Positions 1-14,700 of a stretch of DNA of 64,000 nucleotides are shown here, piece by piece (within the stretch, counting starts at the first letter, position 1; every line of letters begins with the position of its first letter). The translations under genes were made by a program, and so were the position numbers. Source of the stretch: Onchocerca lupi. Lineage: Eukaryota > Nematoda > Chromadorea > Rhabditida > Onchocercidae. The stretch lies in the NCBI GenBank assembly GCA_028564675.1, contig JAOVVO010000099.1, positions 104,773 to 168,772 on the forward strand, in the 5' to 3' direction. Below the pieces are notes generated by a model. It saw only the letters and a program-made list of their open reading frames with translations. It did no database searches and was not told the DNA's origin.

Positions 1-3000
1 TTTTTTTTTTTCAATATAGTATATGTCAGTGATGTTAATGACGAAATTCCTAACATTTCATGAAAAACAATATATAATCATAACAGACATTCAGAAATTT
101 CGAAAATTAAATGCATAACATGCCACAGAAAGTTCGGAAAAATAAATTCTTTTTTGTCGAATTATTTTAAAATTGTCTTTTGGAGAAATATGCAAATGAT
201 GCTTGCATATAAAGTTGCTGAAAATAGCCAAATGAGCAATCTGATCAATCGAAGTTCGAATGCTGGAATATGTACAAGTGGAAAAGGAAGATATTCTAGC
301 TTATTCAGCTCACTTCTATTATGATTTCTTTTTTTCGTTCAAGTCTGAGTGGTAAAGGAAGATGCTAACTCCATCAGTGAAGAAACTTCTGTTAATATCG
401 TAAATCTGAGTTGTTTTGGCATAAGCATTATATTAATACATATGATCTGATTAGGGAGACATATCGATGGGCTATTATCCGGATAGTTCATTTTCTGATA
501 ATGCAATAAATGTTAGCAACAATTCTCAAACAAGTAGCAATTTATTCCTATAGTAATTAACTATTCGATATGATGAAATTAGTTCGCAGCACATTAATCG
601 TTCATTTGGCATTGTACTTGAGGAGAAGCGGGAAAGAATGTACTCGGGAATTTCAGGAATTGCGATAATTCGGCATGGCTTAACCTTATTCATCAGCCAG
701 TATTTGTAAAATTGTAAGCTTCGAAATAGCATAACCCACTTTATTTTCCTTCATCTGTGAAAACCGGTCTTATGATAGTTGACTCTTATCTACCATATCC
801 CTCCTATCCATCATTCTTTTTAACTCATCAGCATTTCCATTTCCTTCTTTCTTTCCATTATTATGGAAATTTGACGAACTTTTTTTCCCCTTTTCTTGCA
901 AGAAAATACTTGTTCAATAACAATCTATTATCAGTCATCTCTGAAATTAAATTATCAAAATTTTTGCTTCTTTTCTCCTTCCTTTCGCGTCAAACTTTTA
1001 TTTTCTCTCACTCTTTATTGGGAAATCTTAAAAAATTTTCGTTATGAAGCATTCGTCAACAGTCTTCTTCAGTTTGCTAACCTAAAATATTCAACAAATT
1101 TATGAGGTAAGAGAAATAAAGTTCTTTTTTTCCTTGAAATCTTCCTCACAACATCCTTACTTTAGAGTTTTTTGAGAATTCGCCATGTTCTTACGAAAAA
1201 ATTTCTAATAATCGCAGATTGATTTATTCAAATTCTGGAATTTTGAAATTTACATGAATCAGTTGCTGGAATATTCTTTTATGCGTGTACATATATGGAG
1301 TTTCACGTATGTTTTACGTGAAGTAAGAATATTTATATCAAATATTCTTTTGCGCCTAATATTATTATTCCGCTCCATATTTTATGTACTTGAAAAACAT
1401 TTTTGTAAATTCTTAATTGTATGAGATAATATGCATATAATTGACAATGAGATATAAGAAAAAATGACTGAAGTATTTCAAAATTGAAATTATAATTCAC
1501 ATATGTGAATTATTATCTCATGGCGCAAATAATCTGATGAAGATTTTGAAATTTGCATGAGCTGTGTCATGATTTAAAATATCATAAATCAAATATCATG
1601 ATTTTGAACTGCTATAGTTTTGTAAATTTTTTGTAGATGCTTTTTTACAATTCAATAAAAACTTTTTCTCTTGTTCCTGTAAAGAGATTTATTTGCTAAT
1701 TTATAAGGAAAAAATTTATATGGACACTGGATGAGATTAAGTTTTCCGTTAAGTAAGATCAAATTTCTTGTATTTTGCGTCATGGAGTATGTTTTACGGA
1801 TAAATAAATAAAAAGTTTCGTTTTTGAAATTTTTGTCTCTCCAGTAATTTTCTGAAAATATTAATTCGATTGATTTTTCTTTCGTTTCCTCTTGAAAATG
1901 GCAATCTTTGCTTCCACACTGAAGCATATTTAATTTGTGACTCGATTGCCTGGAACAATCTTCACCGTGGATAGCAAATTCATTTTTCATTTTTTGCAAA
2001 GCAGAAAGAAATTGAATTACTTATGCAAGCAATTATTGCAAGTTTTCCGGAATTAGTCTACGGCGTGCTTTCTTTCTTGCTTTTGAATTGCCTCTTAAGC
2101 TATTTTATTCATCAGGCTAATATGCATAGAGCTACTGAAAGATCACTGATTAGAAATTTGACAGTCTTGCCCAGAAGAATAACGAATTGAAAATCCATAA
2201 GTTAGAAGCATACATGAGAAAATGAGTATTAGAAAGGAATTAGTGATTAATGATAAAAATCTTTCAAAGCAATGAAAGAGGGAAAAATATTTTCTTTCAG
2301 TATTAAAAGAAATGCCAATTTTAACAGAAACTTTATCGACCATATAAATTGGTGAGATAAAATCCATGTTTTTCAATTAATTGATTTGTTTTTTGATTTG
2401 AAATTTTGGGAAATATTCTGGATAATTTGAATTATCATCTTAGCTACTATGTTGAATAATACAATATTCATCAGTGAGCAGGATTAAAACACCGATTTTA
2501 TTAATCTTTAAATTTTTGTTTTAATTATTCAAATTACAATATGTATTTCTTCCCTTCAATTTTAGTTGTGTATAGTCATAAATGCAGTTCATTTTTCCAT
2601 AATATGTTTTTTTTTTTTCTTTTTTTTTTTACAAATATTTTGCTATATTTTTATTTTCTGATCTTAATTCATCACTTTCCTTCATCATTCTTTTCTTTGA
2701 TGAGATTTAGATACGAATAATTTTTGAAAATCAGTATAAGATGCCTGTTTATTGCAAATAGATTTAAAAGCAATGTAATTGTTAATCGAATTAAATAATT
2801 GATTGATCGCAAATTACTTTACACTCGTATTCTGTACCAGTCGTGAATGGTTTTCTGATGATCCCTAAAAGAATGCAGGGAACAGAGAGAATTTTAGCAC
2901 AAAGTGGATAATTATCTCTGGCATAAGTTAGAGTTAATTATCCATAAATTATATTCGTTAAGCAATAAGATGTGAAATTCCTTTAGATTTACACTTGCCT

Positions 3001-6000
3001 TGCACTTTGATCGGAACAGTAAATCATCTGCAAATAAGAAAAGTGAGTATAGTGCCGTATGCAGTGCAGAAAATTGGAAGTAAGAAATCAGAATAAATGG
3101 AAGTAGAAATAGTAAGCAATAAAAATAGTATCGGAGAATGACCACTCAAGAATAGTTGTCAAGAGTTTTTATTTCCCTCTATTGATGGTTAAGGGTGGAC
3201 AGATGGACAAACACTGGGATAGAGAAAAGATTGGAAAGACATCAGGCATATTTAAAATTGGATCGATATTGTGGAACGCTGCAAGTAAGCCTGTCATAAT
3301 GACAGTAAAATTATTGATTTATTGTGCATATAACATATGTATTGAAGCATTTCATTAAGGTTGATTTTGATATCTTTCCAGCGGTTAATTTTTCATATTT
3401 TCGATTATCTCTTATTCTTTTAAACATATGATTTGACAATTGTTAGATATCCAACTGATTTGACAATTGTTAGATATCCGACAATTGTTAGATATCCAAT
3501 ATAGGATTCGAATAGGTCAAATTTGAAAGATTTAATGTCGAAGCATCAAAGAAAGTGATCCAATAGCATCATCTAATTTCAAATTTTGCGAATCCAATAC
3601 TGACTATTTCAACATTGGAATATCGAAAAATTCAGATTCGGCGGCTCTTTTTCAACATAACAAGAACTTCATCGTTAAGTTATAAATTTAAATTTTATTT
3701 GACATTGCAGAAATTACTTTTTTCTAGCAACAAGACAAATTGATACCAGTTTATCAGATGTCTTTCACACCCAGAACGATTATTTGTTACGCTACGAAAA
3801 TATCAAGTTAGTTGTGCGAAGTTATGCATCCTATTAAACTAATAACTGTAAAGTCGTTAATTTTATGTCGTCTTCTTTTCTCTTTTCTTCCTTTTTTCTC
3901 TTTTTAAAATCAATGAAAATGTCATCAATAGTGCGAGAAATAACCATGAGAAGATGCATTATCGAAATTTGGATATATTTCTTATTAATTTCCGAAATTT
4001 CCTGAGCATCTCAAATTCGTTTGATCCACTGGAATTTTTTCATGTCAATAACAGCGGCAATATCGCAGAGGAAACTCGAGTAATCGTGATATTTTTAGCG
4101 AAATTACAGAATTAGTTTATTAACACTCAATATAGACAAGCAGTACTGCTTTGAACTTGAAAGAAAAGGAAAAAGACTGGAAGATGAGAAAATGGAAATA
4201 ATTCAACTTCAGCATTTATTACTCTAGAGTTTGTCGAAAATAATGGACCAATAAATTCGGAAGTATGATTAATTGTTATTTGTGAATTTTTTCAAAAAAA
4301 AGAAATGGATTATTACAATTCATATCGGGTGAAAAAATAAATGCGATATAAGTTGAAGTTAGCAGATGGTTTAGTTAGTATTCGAGCTCTATCGCAAGAA
4401 ATGAAGGACGAAGTAACGTTGAGAAGTATTATTACTAGTTTTTGATCGAAGTCATCTCTTTCAATAAATTGTAAATAAATAAGGGAAATTGTTGAATGTT
4501 AAATAAGCATTCATACTTTTATTGACAATTTTTTCTTTTTTTTTTTTTTAATTTTCTGTCAATTCCATCAGTCTCAAAATATCAGCAATTTATTTTTGTA
4601 CCTACATGTATTATTTAAATGTTTTTTAAATGTCTCCAAGTTCTTTTTTTTTTTTTTTTTGCCCTGATAATATCAAAATTGCAAGAGCTGTACATAAAGA
4701 TGTAAATGTATAACTAATCTAATCAGTATCGTTAGCTTCATTCGAATATATGACTTTATTTGTTGTATCACTTCTACGACAACTATAAAATGAGGAGAAA
4801 TGAATGGAGATAGAATAATCGGACTGATATATGAAGCATATTCGCTTTATCAAAGGGTAAGAAGGAGACATTTGAAATTATCATGTTAATGGACTCTTAC
4901 TTTTTTGCTGTATAAATTTCATTTTCAAGTTAACTGTCATAAATAAATTATGTTGTTGAACGATGACATTTTCTGCATAATAAAAAATTCAGCGCGGTAA
5001 TATCAAAGAAACGGGCATATTTTGTGCTGAATATTTTAGTAGTTCTTGAAATTGGAACGGTAAGATTTTTGCTTTAAGAATTTAATGATCGTTATAAATT
5101 ATATTATAGCATTATAAGTTAAAGATCAAATTCCAAAAAAAGCCGAGTGTGCCATTAATCTAAATTTGATTGATTATTTTGATGTGTTTTATGTATGTAA
5201 TTAAAAGTATCAATGATGATGTTCAAAAATCACCATATAATAACAGTAATATATGTTCGCAAATATTAAACACCAAAATCTTCATTAAGCAATAATTTGG
5301 AAAAATTTCTAAATTATACGGAACGTTTCGTTCTTTCTACTGTAACATTCATTCATCATTACTTAAATAGAGAGCTATTTAGAGAGAGAGAAAGGAAAAG
5401 TCCATTATCGAGCTCGAATTCATTATCTTTCGTTTTCTTTTTCATTTCCAATTCCATTTTCCTACTTTAATTGTAGTCTTTTTGAAATTTTGAGAAATGG
5501 ATTTTTAAACTTTCGTTCATAATCCTCTTAGTACTTCATGAATATATATAGAGACGAAAGCTTTTTTGGAAAAGAAAAATTCTTACAAATATTTTTAAAT
5601 TATCAGATGGCTAAGAAAAGGGATTTTCAAAATTTTTCTCACATTAAATTTTTTCTCAAATTATTTAAGAGATGGAAATTATAGCTTTAGAGCAAAGCGT
5701 AATATTTCGCTGCCTTTTTGTCTGCCAGTCTTTAGAATTAAATTATCCTTCTGTTCTGATTACAATGATAAAATGTGTGCATGCACTGATGCATGCTGCA
5801 TAATTAGATACTCTCATCAGGCAAGTGTCTCTTCTCTTTCATCCATATCCTAAGCCAAGCTAAGCTAAAAAGTATAATAAATCGATATTAAACCATGGAA
5901 ATGCCAACTTGTTAAAAAAGACTCATGGCTAGCTACCAAATATTATGACTTCACGGAATTTTCAAAGTTCATTCTTTATGCTTGTCCCCAAGATAAGCAA

Positions 6001-8779
6001 CGAATTGGCGATCGTCGTTGTCCTTTATTATTTGTGATTTCATATTGAAGTTATGGTTCGATTGTTGGTAAAATCGAGAAGTGAGAAAAGATTAAATTCT
6101 GAAAGGAGAGATGAATGGATGATAGGAAATACAATCGACCGCATTTCTTTCTATTGTAAGAACAATGAATACGACAGCGGGAAGTCCTTCCCTTCGTTGA
6201 TTTCAGAGATTTATTAACTTACTTCTGTATTATTTGCATTTCTACCGAAAGTAATCTTGTTATAGCAAATGATTAAATGATTGAATGATCGTTAGATTGA
6301 TTTACTTATTGATCTCATTTAGAAATACATTTCTTCTTCGTTTGTCCAATTATTCTTCAAAATCCGAATACTGTTTGATTATTTTTGCAAAAATAACAAC
6401 TGACTACAATAGATGACAGTCAAGAATGATGGCTTATACAATAAAGTAGATTCATAGGGTAGAAGAACAAAATGAAGTACGATGATTATTTGAGTTAATC
6501 TGTAAGGTAATTCGATTTTTCTTTCTTGGCGACTTCGACGATCAGAGTGATTTGTTGTACTTACAAAAAATTACAGCTTATTTTCAAAGTCATTTCAGCG
6601 ATGGTTCGTCAATTTTTGTCTCCAAAAATGTATCCTAAACTTTTCTCCATCATCATATCTAACTTTTTCAAACTAATTTTATAAAGTTGTTCGTCCTTTA
6701 GTATTTTCAAATTATAGCCAATGAATGTCACTGATTAATTGATTCGTAACCGATAGAATGAATTGATCAGTTGGTTGTCCCTACTGATTCATTAAATTTT
6801 TATGTATTTTGAAGTTTAAGTAACATTTTGACTTCTAAAAACTCTGCAATTGTGGCTTTCCAATAGTTTATATCCATTTCAGAACAAATTATTGCGTAAT
6901 TTTCGTTTTGAAATCCAATTTCGATGTTTTGCAAAATTAATTTTTCCCCCATTTATTATCTCAATAAAATTAGGGACAGTTTGGAGTTGAAAGGTAAAAT
7001 TGAGTGCCGGATAAGATGATGATGATATGGTATGATTATTATCAGTTCGTTTGCGAAATTCCGTAACTTCATCCATTTTTTATATCACGTTCCGGACCAT
7101 GCGCTACTTCAGCTTCTCGAACAAATGGCTGGAGCAGATATTTTAAAAGATATCTGCTCAATATAACTGCACTTGATATAACTGTCATTTCATTTGAAAA
7201 AAAAAAGAAGAAACGAATATTTCATATTATTTTCTATCGTGTGTTTCAATCGCAGGACAGTAGTATTACCTTGTCTTAAAGATGATAACACTGCTTATAT
7301 GATATTTAATAAATATGAAGAAGGTAATTTGCTGGATTGATAAATGCTGGGTTGTACATATATCATCTTAATTTGGGTTCTTGAAGCTAATCATCGGGCT
7401 GTCTTTCTTCCTATCACTTATTTGGGTGATATGATGAAATGGTTAATAGCTGTCCATCATTTCCATTTATTTATTAGTGCAGCAGCAATTAGTCCTTTTC
7501 TTCTCATATTTTTTAAGCTAATTATTTACTGCAATGGAATTTGTTTATTTTAATTTGAATTGATGAACTGAAGGGAAATCTTCGAAAGTCATCGTACTTT
7601 ATTATCATATTTTCATTTCTTTTCAAATAATTCCACTCTTTCATTCTTTTTCATACATTTTCATTTGTTGCATATGAATGGTAGAATGAATGAATATTGC
7701 TAGAAAAGATGAATTCGTTATGTCCCACGGATAGACAGTAGTATGAAATGGAAATTTCGAGATCCGAGATTTACTATAACTCGATCGGTTCATTCGCAAC
7801 TCAATTCCATACAACAGAGACCGTTCGATCGATAATTATCGATTATTTATTTCGTCCAATAGTCATATTGTGACTAAAATTGCTTGAAAGAAAAGGAAAT
7901 AATTTGTATGAGTTTAGCTCAGACCTAACAACAAATCTTCTTCTTCCTTCTTCCAGACCTTCTTTAGGCCTAGCAAAAATTGATGGAAGCTTGAAATAAT
8001 TGTGATATATCTGGCTGATATGGTGTGCAAGGTTAATCGCTCATGATTCTTATGGAAAAATTCACTCTTTCATTCCTTTCTCAATAATAATAACGGCCGC
8101 TATTTCCAATTCTCTTTCTTTTTACTCTCTCTCCCCCTTCCTCTCTCTCTCCCTCCATTCATTGATATGAGAGAGAATTCAGTCAAGTGAAAAATCACTT
8201 TTATACCATAATGTATCAAAAATTTTTGATGGTTGTTTTCATTTTTCTTGTTCGTTTAGTGAATTATGCAAATTTAATAAATTATCCAAAATTTGCCAAT
8301 TATGGCTGTATTCTTGAAATTCTTTATTGTTTCTCATCTTATCATATCAGTAAGGAAAAGATGCAATAGTTAATGGCTTTTTTCGAAAATTTATTTTGAC
8401 TTGCTCATTTGTTAAGTGATTAAGATTGATAAGAGGTGGAAATGCTTTGTTTAATTTATTTTATGAAGAATTTTTTGTTTATAAATTTTTGTTTGTGGAT
8501 TCGGAATTTACAAATTTACATTGAATTGTTACAAACAATGTTTTATCTTCGAAGAATATCACGTCGTATCATCGTATTCTATCACTGTTCAAAAAAAAAA
8601 AAAATGCAATGAAATAAAATAATTTTTTTACGATAAATTTTAAATTTCAAAGGAAAATTTCAATCTCTGCAAATCGTTAATTATACTGAATGCATTGATG
8701 AGATGATAAACTTATGATATGATAATACATTTGTGGTATCAGAAGTGGTATCATAAAGTGACGTGTTTTTTCCTTTTAG
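1..8779. other. No gene recognised; 5' flank or first intron of abl-1
   Basis: About 8.8 kb of AT-rich DNA with T/A homopolymers and short open frames that have no coding character or family resemblance. The first abl-1 exon I can read begins at an acceptor at 8778-8779 in phase 1, so at least one earlier abl-1 exon must lie here or left of the window; I could not identify it. The only structured element noticed is a three-copy 18-bp repeat at 3435-3497. Confidence 0.5.
3435..3497. repeat. Three copies of an 18-bp direct repeat
   Basis: The unit gacaattgttagatatcc occurs at 3435-3452, 3462-3479 and 3480-3497. The last two copies are exactly adjacent; the first is separated by 9 bp. It contains the palindrome caattg. 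No function is apparent. Confidence 0.85.
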
Positions 8780-11700
8780 CATGCTTCGATAGTTCATCCT
8801 ATGATTGGCGTAGTGGAAGTCCATGCTGTGAAAACTTCAGCAATCCGACGGAAATGGACCATCGACCGTCTTCTGTTGATACATTTCTAGCGCATCATAA
8901 GCATCATCATCATCGCTTTCTTCAGTACGATTCTTCTAGATGGTCATCCAGGTAACTAATTTACATTTCACCAAAATCGATAAATATCCTATAATCAGAT
9001 CAAATGGATGGTTTAAGTCTTTCAAATATTTAAGAGTGGAGATGGCTTCTTGCCTCATAAATTCTTTGTTTTAGAGTTTAGTATTTATCAAGTAAGCTTG
9101 ATCCTGGATAATCCCGGGAATCTCCTTCCACTTTCTTCTCATTCACTCTTTATCTATTCCCTACTTAATAATGCCGTAATTGAAACGTAGAGAATAGCTA
9201 ATATTCGAAATAACTAATAATCAAATACAAATAAAAATTGCTGACAACTTTATGTCGAATATAAGAAGGGAATCAACAAATTTTAGCTGATTGCAATTTA
9301 AGAGTTAATGAATCGTGAAAATAGCGAAGCCTGGACTTCTTTTGATAGTAGTAATCCTTCTTTCTGACATTCTCTATTTCTTTTCTTCCCCTTTTCTTAT
9401 TTCTCTTCATATCTTTTCGTTGTCCCAGAAAGCTGAAAATGCATTTCTATTGACCCGTCATTGGTTACTATTGCTGTCACGATACTTCCGGATGGCGAGT
9501 GATTCTCGGATTTTATCTCTTTCTTATCTGTATGTTTGTGTGGAAGTTTTTTTTTTTTTTTTTTTTTTGTCAAATTTATCACTGATTCGGAAGTATCCTT
9601 CGGAAATTACAGCTGAAAAGAAACATCTTGTATCAGCTGGTTAGATTCCGAATTAGATAATTAAATTATCTGATCACAGTAAATAATTATTGGCCTTTTT
9701 TTCTATCCTGTCTCCCCGCATTCTCTATATTGGGATGTTTTTGTTGTTTGAAGGCATCATCTATGGTTAGACATTATTATGGGAAAGCATTCATTCTTTT
9801 TTACTTAAAAAGCAAATGGAAATAAATTTTATTGACAAAAGTATGTAATATCCATTCCATCCATTTTTTCCAGAGAAGATCTGTTGAATGGATCAGCAAG
9901 TAGCGAAAATGATTCATTATTTGTTGCGCTATACGATTTTCATGGTGTTGGCGAAGAGCAACTTTCACTTAAAAAAGGTCAGTTTGATTTATTTTTAAAA
10001 TCAGTGTTAGTTGAAATTATTGTTGTAAACAGATAAAGATAATTACTGTTGTAGAAGTATTGATTCTTCTCTTGAGATTTTATGCTTTTGGCCTTCGCAA
10101 TATTTGTTATTTAGGTTCTCTTCCAAAACTATTATAAGTAATTAAACAACATGAGTAACAAAGGAATGATGTTGTAGTGGTATTATATATCTTGAAAATC
10201 ACTTTTTTTTGTAATTGAAATAAGGGGATTCCCACAAATATAGTTCGTCATAGTCGCAAAGTGGTGATGGATGTTATTTATAATTGGATCTGCAAATATT
10301 TCAACATTAATTGATTAAGTAAACGCTTTTTAGCTTTGTCAAAATTGGGTTCGATTAAACTTTTACTAAATAACATTTGACATCTTGGTACTTTACTAGG
10401 CTAAATTATGTTTTACTTGGAACTATTGCAAAGAAGGTAATTTTATCAGCTTGATTCGACTTCATATCTCTTAAATTGATTTTGATGTATTCAGGATCTA
10501 TGAGATAGATGAAATCAATGGCATTGCTAAATTCATGAAAATTTATCCACTATTTAAAAAAGTAAAAAAGAACAGTTGACTATTTGAGATTGCTAGGTTA
10601 TAATCATTTTGCATGGTCATTCGCATATTTTATAATTTTTCATGTGGAAAATGATGTGTTTGCATAGAATCTAGAGTTGGTAAAAGCTTAGCAAGTTCAG
10701 TGCATAATTTCACTGAATTTTTTTTCATATTTTCACTAAATTTTTTTTCATATTTTTACTGAATTTTTCATATTTTAACTCCACAAAAATTCAGTGCATA
10801 TTTTTGAAGCATTTTAAAATGAGATGATTAGCTTTTTCAATGAAATTACATATTATATATAGGTTATTTATGTACTTGTTCATTATTTTCTTTAAGCGAA
10901 TTATTCCGAGAACTAAAAAAATAACTTGACCCTAAATACATATTGAAGTCTGCAGGAAGTGAAATTACTACCGTGGGGCATATCCATTTTAAATATCTAC
11001 ATTCATTTCTTCTTGATCATAACTATTTGATATATAACGCTTAAAAACATACTTATCAGTTGATGTTTTTCATTTAGTCCTTAAATGCAAGCCACTTTGT
11101 TTAGCTAAGGTAATTCATTTGGTTATTTTGATTTCATTTGTGTCAACGTCAATCATATTTCAGGTGATCATATACGGGTGATTGGTCATAATAAAGCTGG
11201 CGAATGGTGTGAAGCGCAGTTGGTGAATACTCGACGTGAAAATTCGAGACGTACTGGTTGCATCGGTTGGGTACCATCGTCTTACATTGCACCGTCTAAT
11301 TCACTGGAAAAGCATTCATGGTTTATAATATCATACTTTTGTAAGACTACAGTAAAGTTGTGAAAAGATATAAGTAATGTAGAAGATTAGTAAATGATAA
11401 TTGATTTAAATGTTTTGCTGATTGTTTAATGTAATCAAAATTTAATTATAGGTATATTAAAATGCAGAATATTCAGGAATTTATGAAATTTAATGAGGTA
11501 ACCCTAGAGGGCATTTTTGAGTAAATTATGATAAATTTGAGTACTCATGATAACTCATTTTCTGTTCATCGGTAGATAGATTTGGATGAACTTAATACAG
11601 GAACTTTTTAGAAACGCTTAAAAACAATTAAAAGTGGTCTTCGTTTTATGTTAATTACAAATATTCTATGAGAAGATAATTGATTGTTAGCAATGTGGAG

Positions 11701-14700
11701 CTCTTTCATTAATATGCGTCATTTTGCTTATAGTTATTTTTTCGCCTCAAATCTGATGTTAGTAGAATAACGGATGATGAAATGTAATGATTAATTGATG
11801 TGATGAGGCACAGTAATTTTTTTGTCGTTACAAATTATTAATTACTGTTATAATAAATTCAGGTACCATGGAAAGGTAAGCCGAAGCGAAAGTGAATACC
11901 TATTAAGTTCCGGTATTAGCGGTAGCTTTTTGGTGCGTGAATCGGAAACCAGTATCGGACAATTTTCAATTTCAGTGCGACATGATGGTCGCGTTTATCA
12001 CTATCGGATTTCAGTGGATCGTAACGATTGGGTAAATTTTTGTCTCCATATTTCTTTTTTCCTTTTATTTTTGAAACATTTCAATAATAGTTTGAGAATT
12101 TTTAAAACTTCCTATTTGTATGTTTAATTTCTTCACTTTTTCTTTGTATTTAATTTGCATTTTTTTCTTTTTTTTTAGTTTGCGTTTTTACTCTTGCCAT
12201 TACTTAATTAAATATTTGCTTAGGTATCCATGTTTCACTTATCTGCTCGAATTTATCAGATTTTATCTGTCTTCACCATATTTACAAATTAATAAAATTT
12301 TTTTCGTCATTACTAATTATTAGCTGATCTAATACTTAGGTTTTCGTTTTTGGAATTATATGTTTATCTGGTTACAAAATATCCTGATATTTACCTCATT
12401 CTGAAACATATATAGCTTTCCTCAGACCTGGAATAATAGAAAATGTAGTGATATGTTTTATCAAGTTGAGATTTGTAAAGCTGAGTTGTTCGCGTTTGTA
12501 TCACTCTCTCTGTATGCTTAATATATCCATTTCTGCATTCATCAGTCAAACAATTTTTCGAATATTTATTATAAATTTTATGGTCACTTACAGTTATACA
12601 TAACTCAAGAAAGTAAATTCAAAACACTGGGTGAATTGGTCCATCATCATAGTCTTCATGCGGACGGCCTCATTTGTACGTTATTGTATCCGGCACCTAA
12701 GAAGGAACGACCACCTATGGTATTTTCATTATCACCAACCCAGCCGGATGAATGGGAAGTGGAAAGGTCGGAAATTATCATGCGAAGTAAACTTGGTGTG
12801 TTTTTTTTTTTTTTTTTTTTTTGTTTTTTAATTTTCTTGTTATTCTTGGAGTAAACAGAATATTGTGTATTTTATGATAATGATAAAAATTAGGACTTGT
12901 CCTTCCTTTCCGTATAGTTCATATTTTTTCATCTATTAAATAACTTTCAATGCGTTTTTTTTTTTTCACTTTTTCTTCATCTAATTTTGTATAATTAGGA
13001 GGTGGACAATATGGCGATGTTTATGAGGGTTATTGGAAAAAGCATGAAAAAGTTGTTGCTGTAAAAACTTTGAAAGTAAGTATCTTTTTTTAGTTCAATC
13101 AAAGCAGTCAAATTCATCAGAATTTGTTATTTCATAGATCTCCAAATATGGAAATTCCTTTCAATCTTTTATTTCAGACTGTTTATCAATTTTTTAAAAA
13201 AAGCTGAGATGGTAGTGTGAATCTTTCTTTTTAATCTAGTTATTTTGAAGTTTGACAGTTTGCATTGCCAAACTCTATGCACTAATAAATTTGATAATAT
13301 CTTCGCGATTAGTCTGAAGTTCTTTGGAAATGTAACATTATGATCCATATGTTACATTATGAAATGTTACCTTATGATTCCAACACCATAATTTTTAAAA
13401 ATATCCGAAAATATTGATATTTTCAGGAAGAGGCAATGGCGTTGCACGACTTTTTGGCGGAAGCCGCCATTATGAAAGATTTACATCATCCGAATTTGGT
13501 ACAATTGATGGGAGTATGTACTCGTGAACCACCATTTTACATAATTACCGAATATATGAATAGAGGAAATTTGCTCGATTATCTCAGGTTCGTGACATAA
13601 ATTCTGCAGTAGATTTTATATATATATTTTATTATCTGATATTGAAATACAAAAATTTGGAATGCTTTTTGAAATGCCGAATTCTACTTATGCTCCAATT
13701 TCACTTGAAATTTCGACATCTTAATTTTATAAAATTTTAGATATTGAACATAGTTGTTATTATAAAGAATATAATACTTGATCTGAGTTCACATATTTAA
13801 TTATTACCACGATTAACTTCGCTTCCAATTATTGCTTTAGATACTTTCTTCAGTAAGTGAAATCTGTTTTTGTGCTTTACATATCCATATGAATCAGCAT
13901 ATAAGAAAATTTTTTCGCTTATTACTGTTTATATAAATTGATTATTCCAAGTCATTTAAGCTGTAAACTGAATAATTTAAATTCAGAAACTAAAAGGCAA
14001 TTTATATCTCAATCTACTAGATATTGGCTATTTAGGAAATGTGATAAGAAATTATCACCAACAGTGCTAATGTATATGGCTACGCAAATCGCATCTGGAA
14101 TGGCCTATCTTGAGTCACGCAATTTTATCCATCGGTAAATTTACTGAAAAATTTAAAATTAGTTTTTCAACAATAGTTGAAAAATTAAAATAAATGAATT
14201 TTTCTGAAAGTTAAGCTGTATTTGGTTCGTCTGTTACGAAATTCACTCTTTTAACTGTTAGTATAGCTTAATTAATAAATGCACGAAAGTTTTAGGTTTC
14301 TTTGTGGTAATGAGCATTAATTTAATATATATGACAAAATAATTATGGCACAGTTCTCTTAAGGATAGTTAAAATCTTCCAGCGATTTGGCTGCACGAAA
14401 CTGTTTGGTAGCTGAAGAAAATGTTGTCAAAGTTGCCGATTTTGGTCTTGCACGCTTTATGAGAGAAGATACATATACTGCTCATGCTGGAGCTAAGTTC
14501 CCGATCAAATGGACTGCACCAGAAGGTCTTGCTTACAACACATTTAGGTAAAATGCTTTATCCTATATTTCTTTGGGATTATCATTAATAACCATATACG
14601 AGATAGAAAAGATACGGACAATGGATTATATTGTAACTGATAGTATAACGGATGATGTAATTATCTGGTTTTAAATTCATCACATTAAGTTTTAACTTTT

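Noticed and set aside
1652..1999. 115-codon minus-strand ORF
   Set aside because: No family resemblance; composition (Lys, Asn, Phe, Tyr rich) is what AT-rich random sequence gives; no splice context.
7344..7553. 69-codon hydrophobic ORF upstream of abl-1
   Set aside because: Considered as a signal-peptide gene or an abl-1 first exon. It has no usable phase-1 donor and does not resemble an Abl N-terminus.
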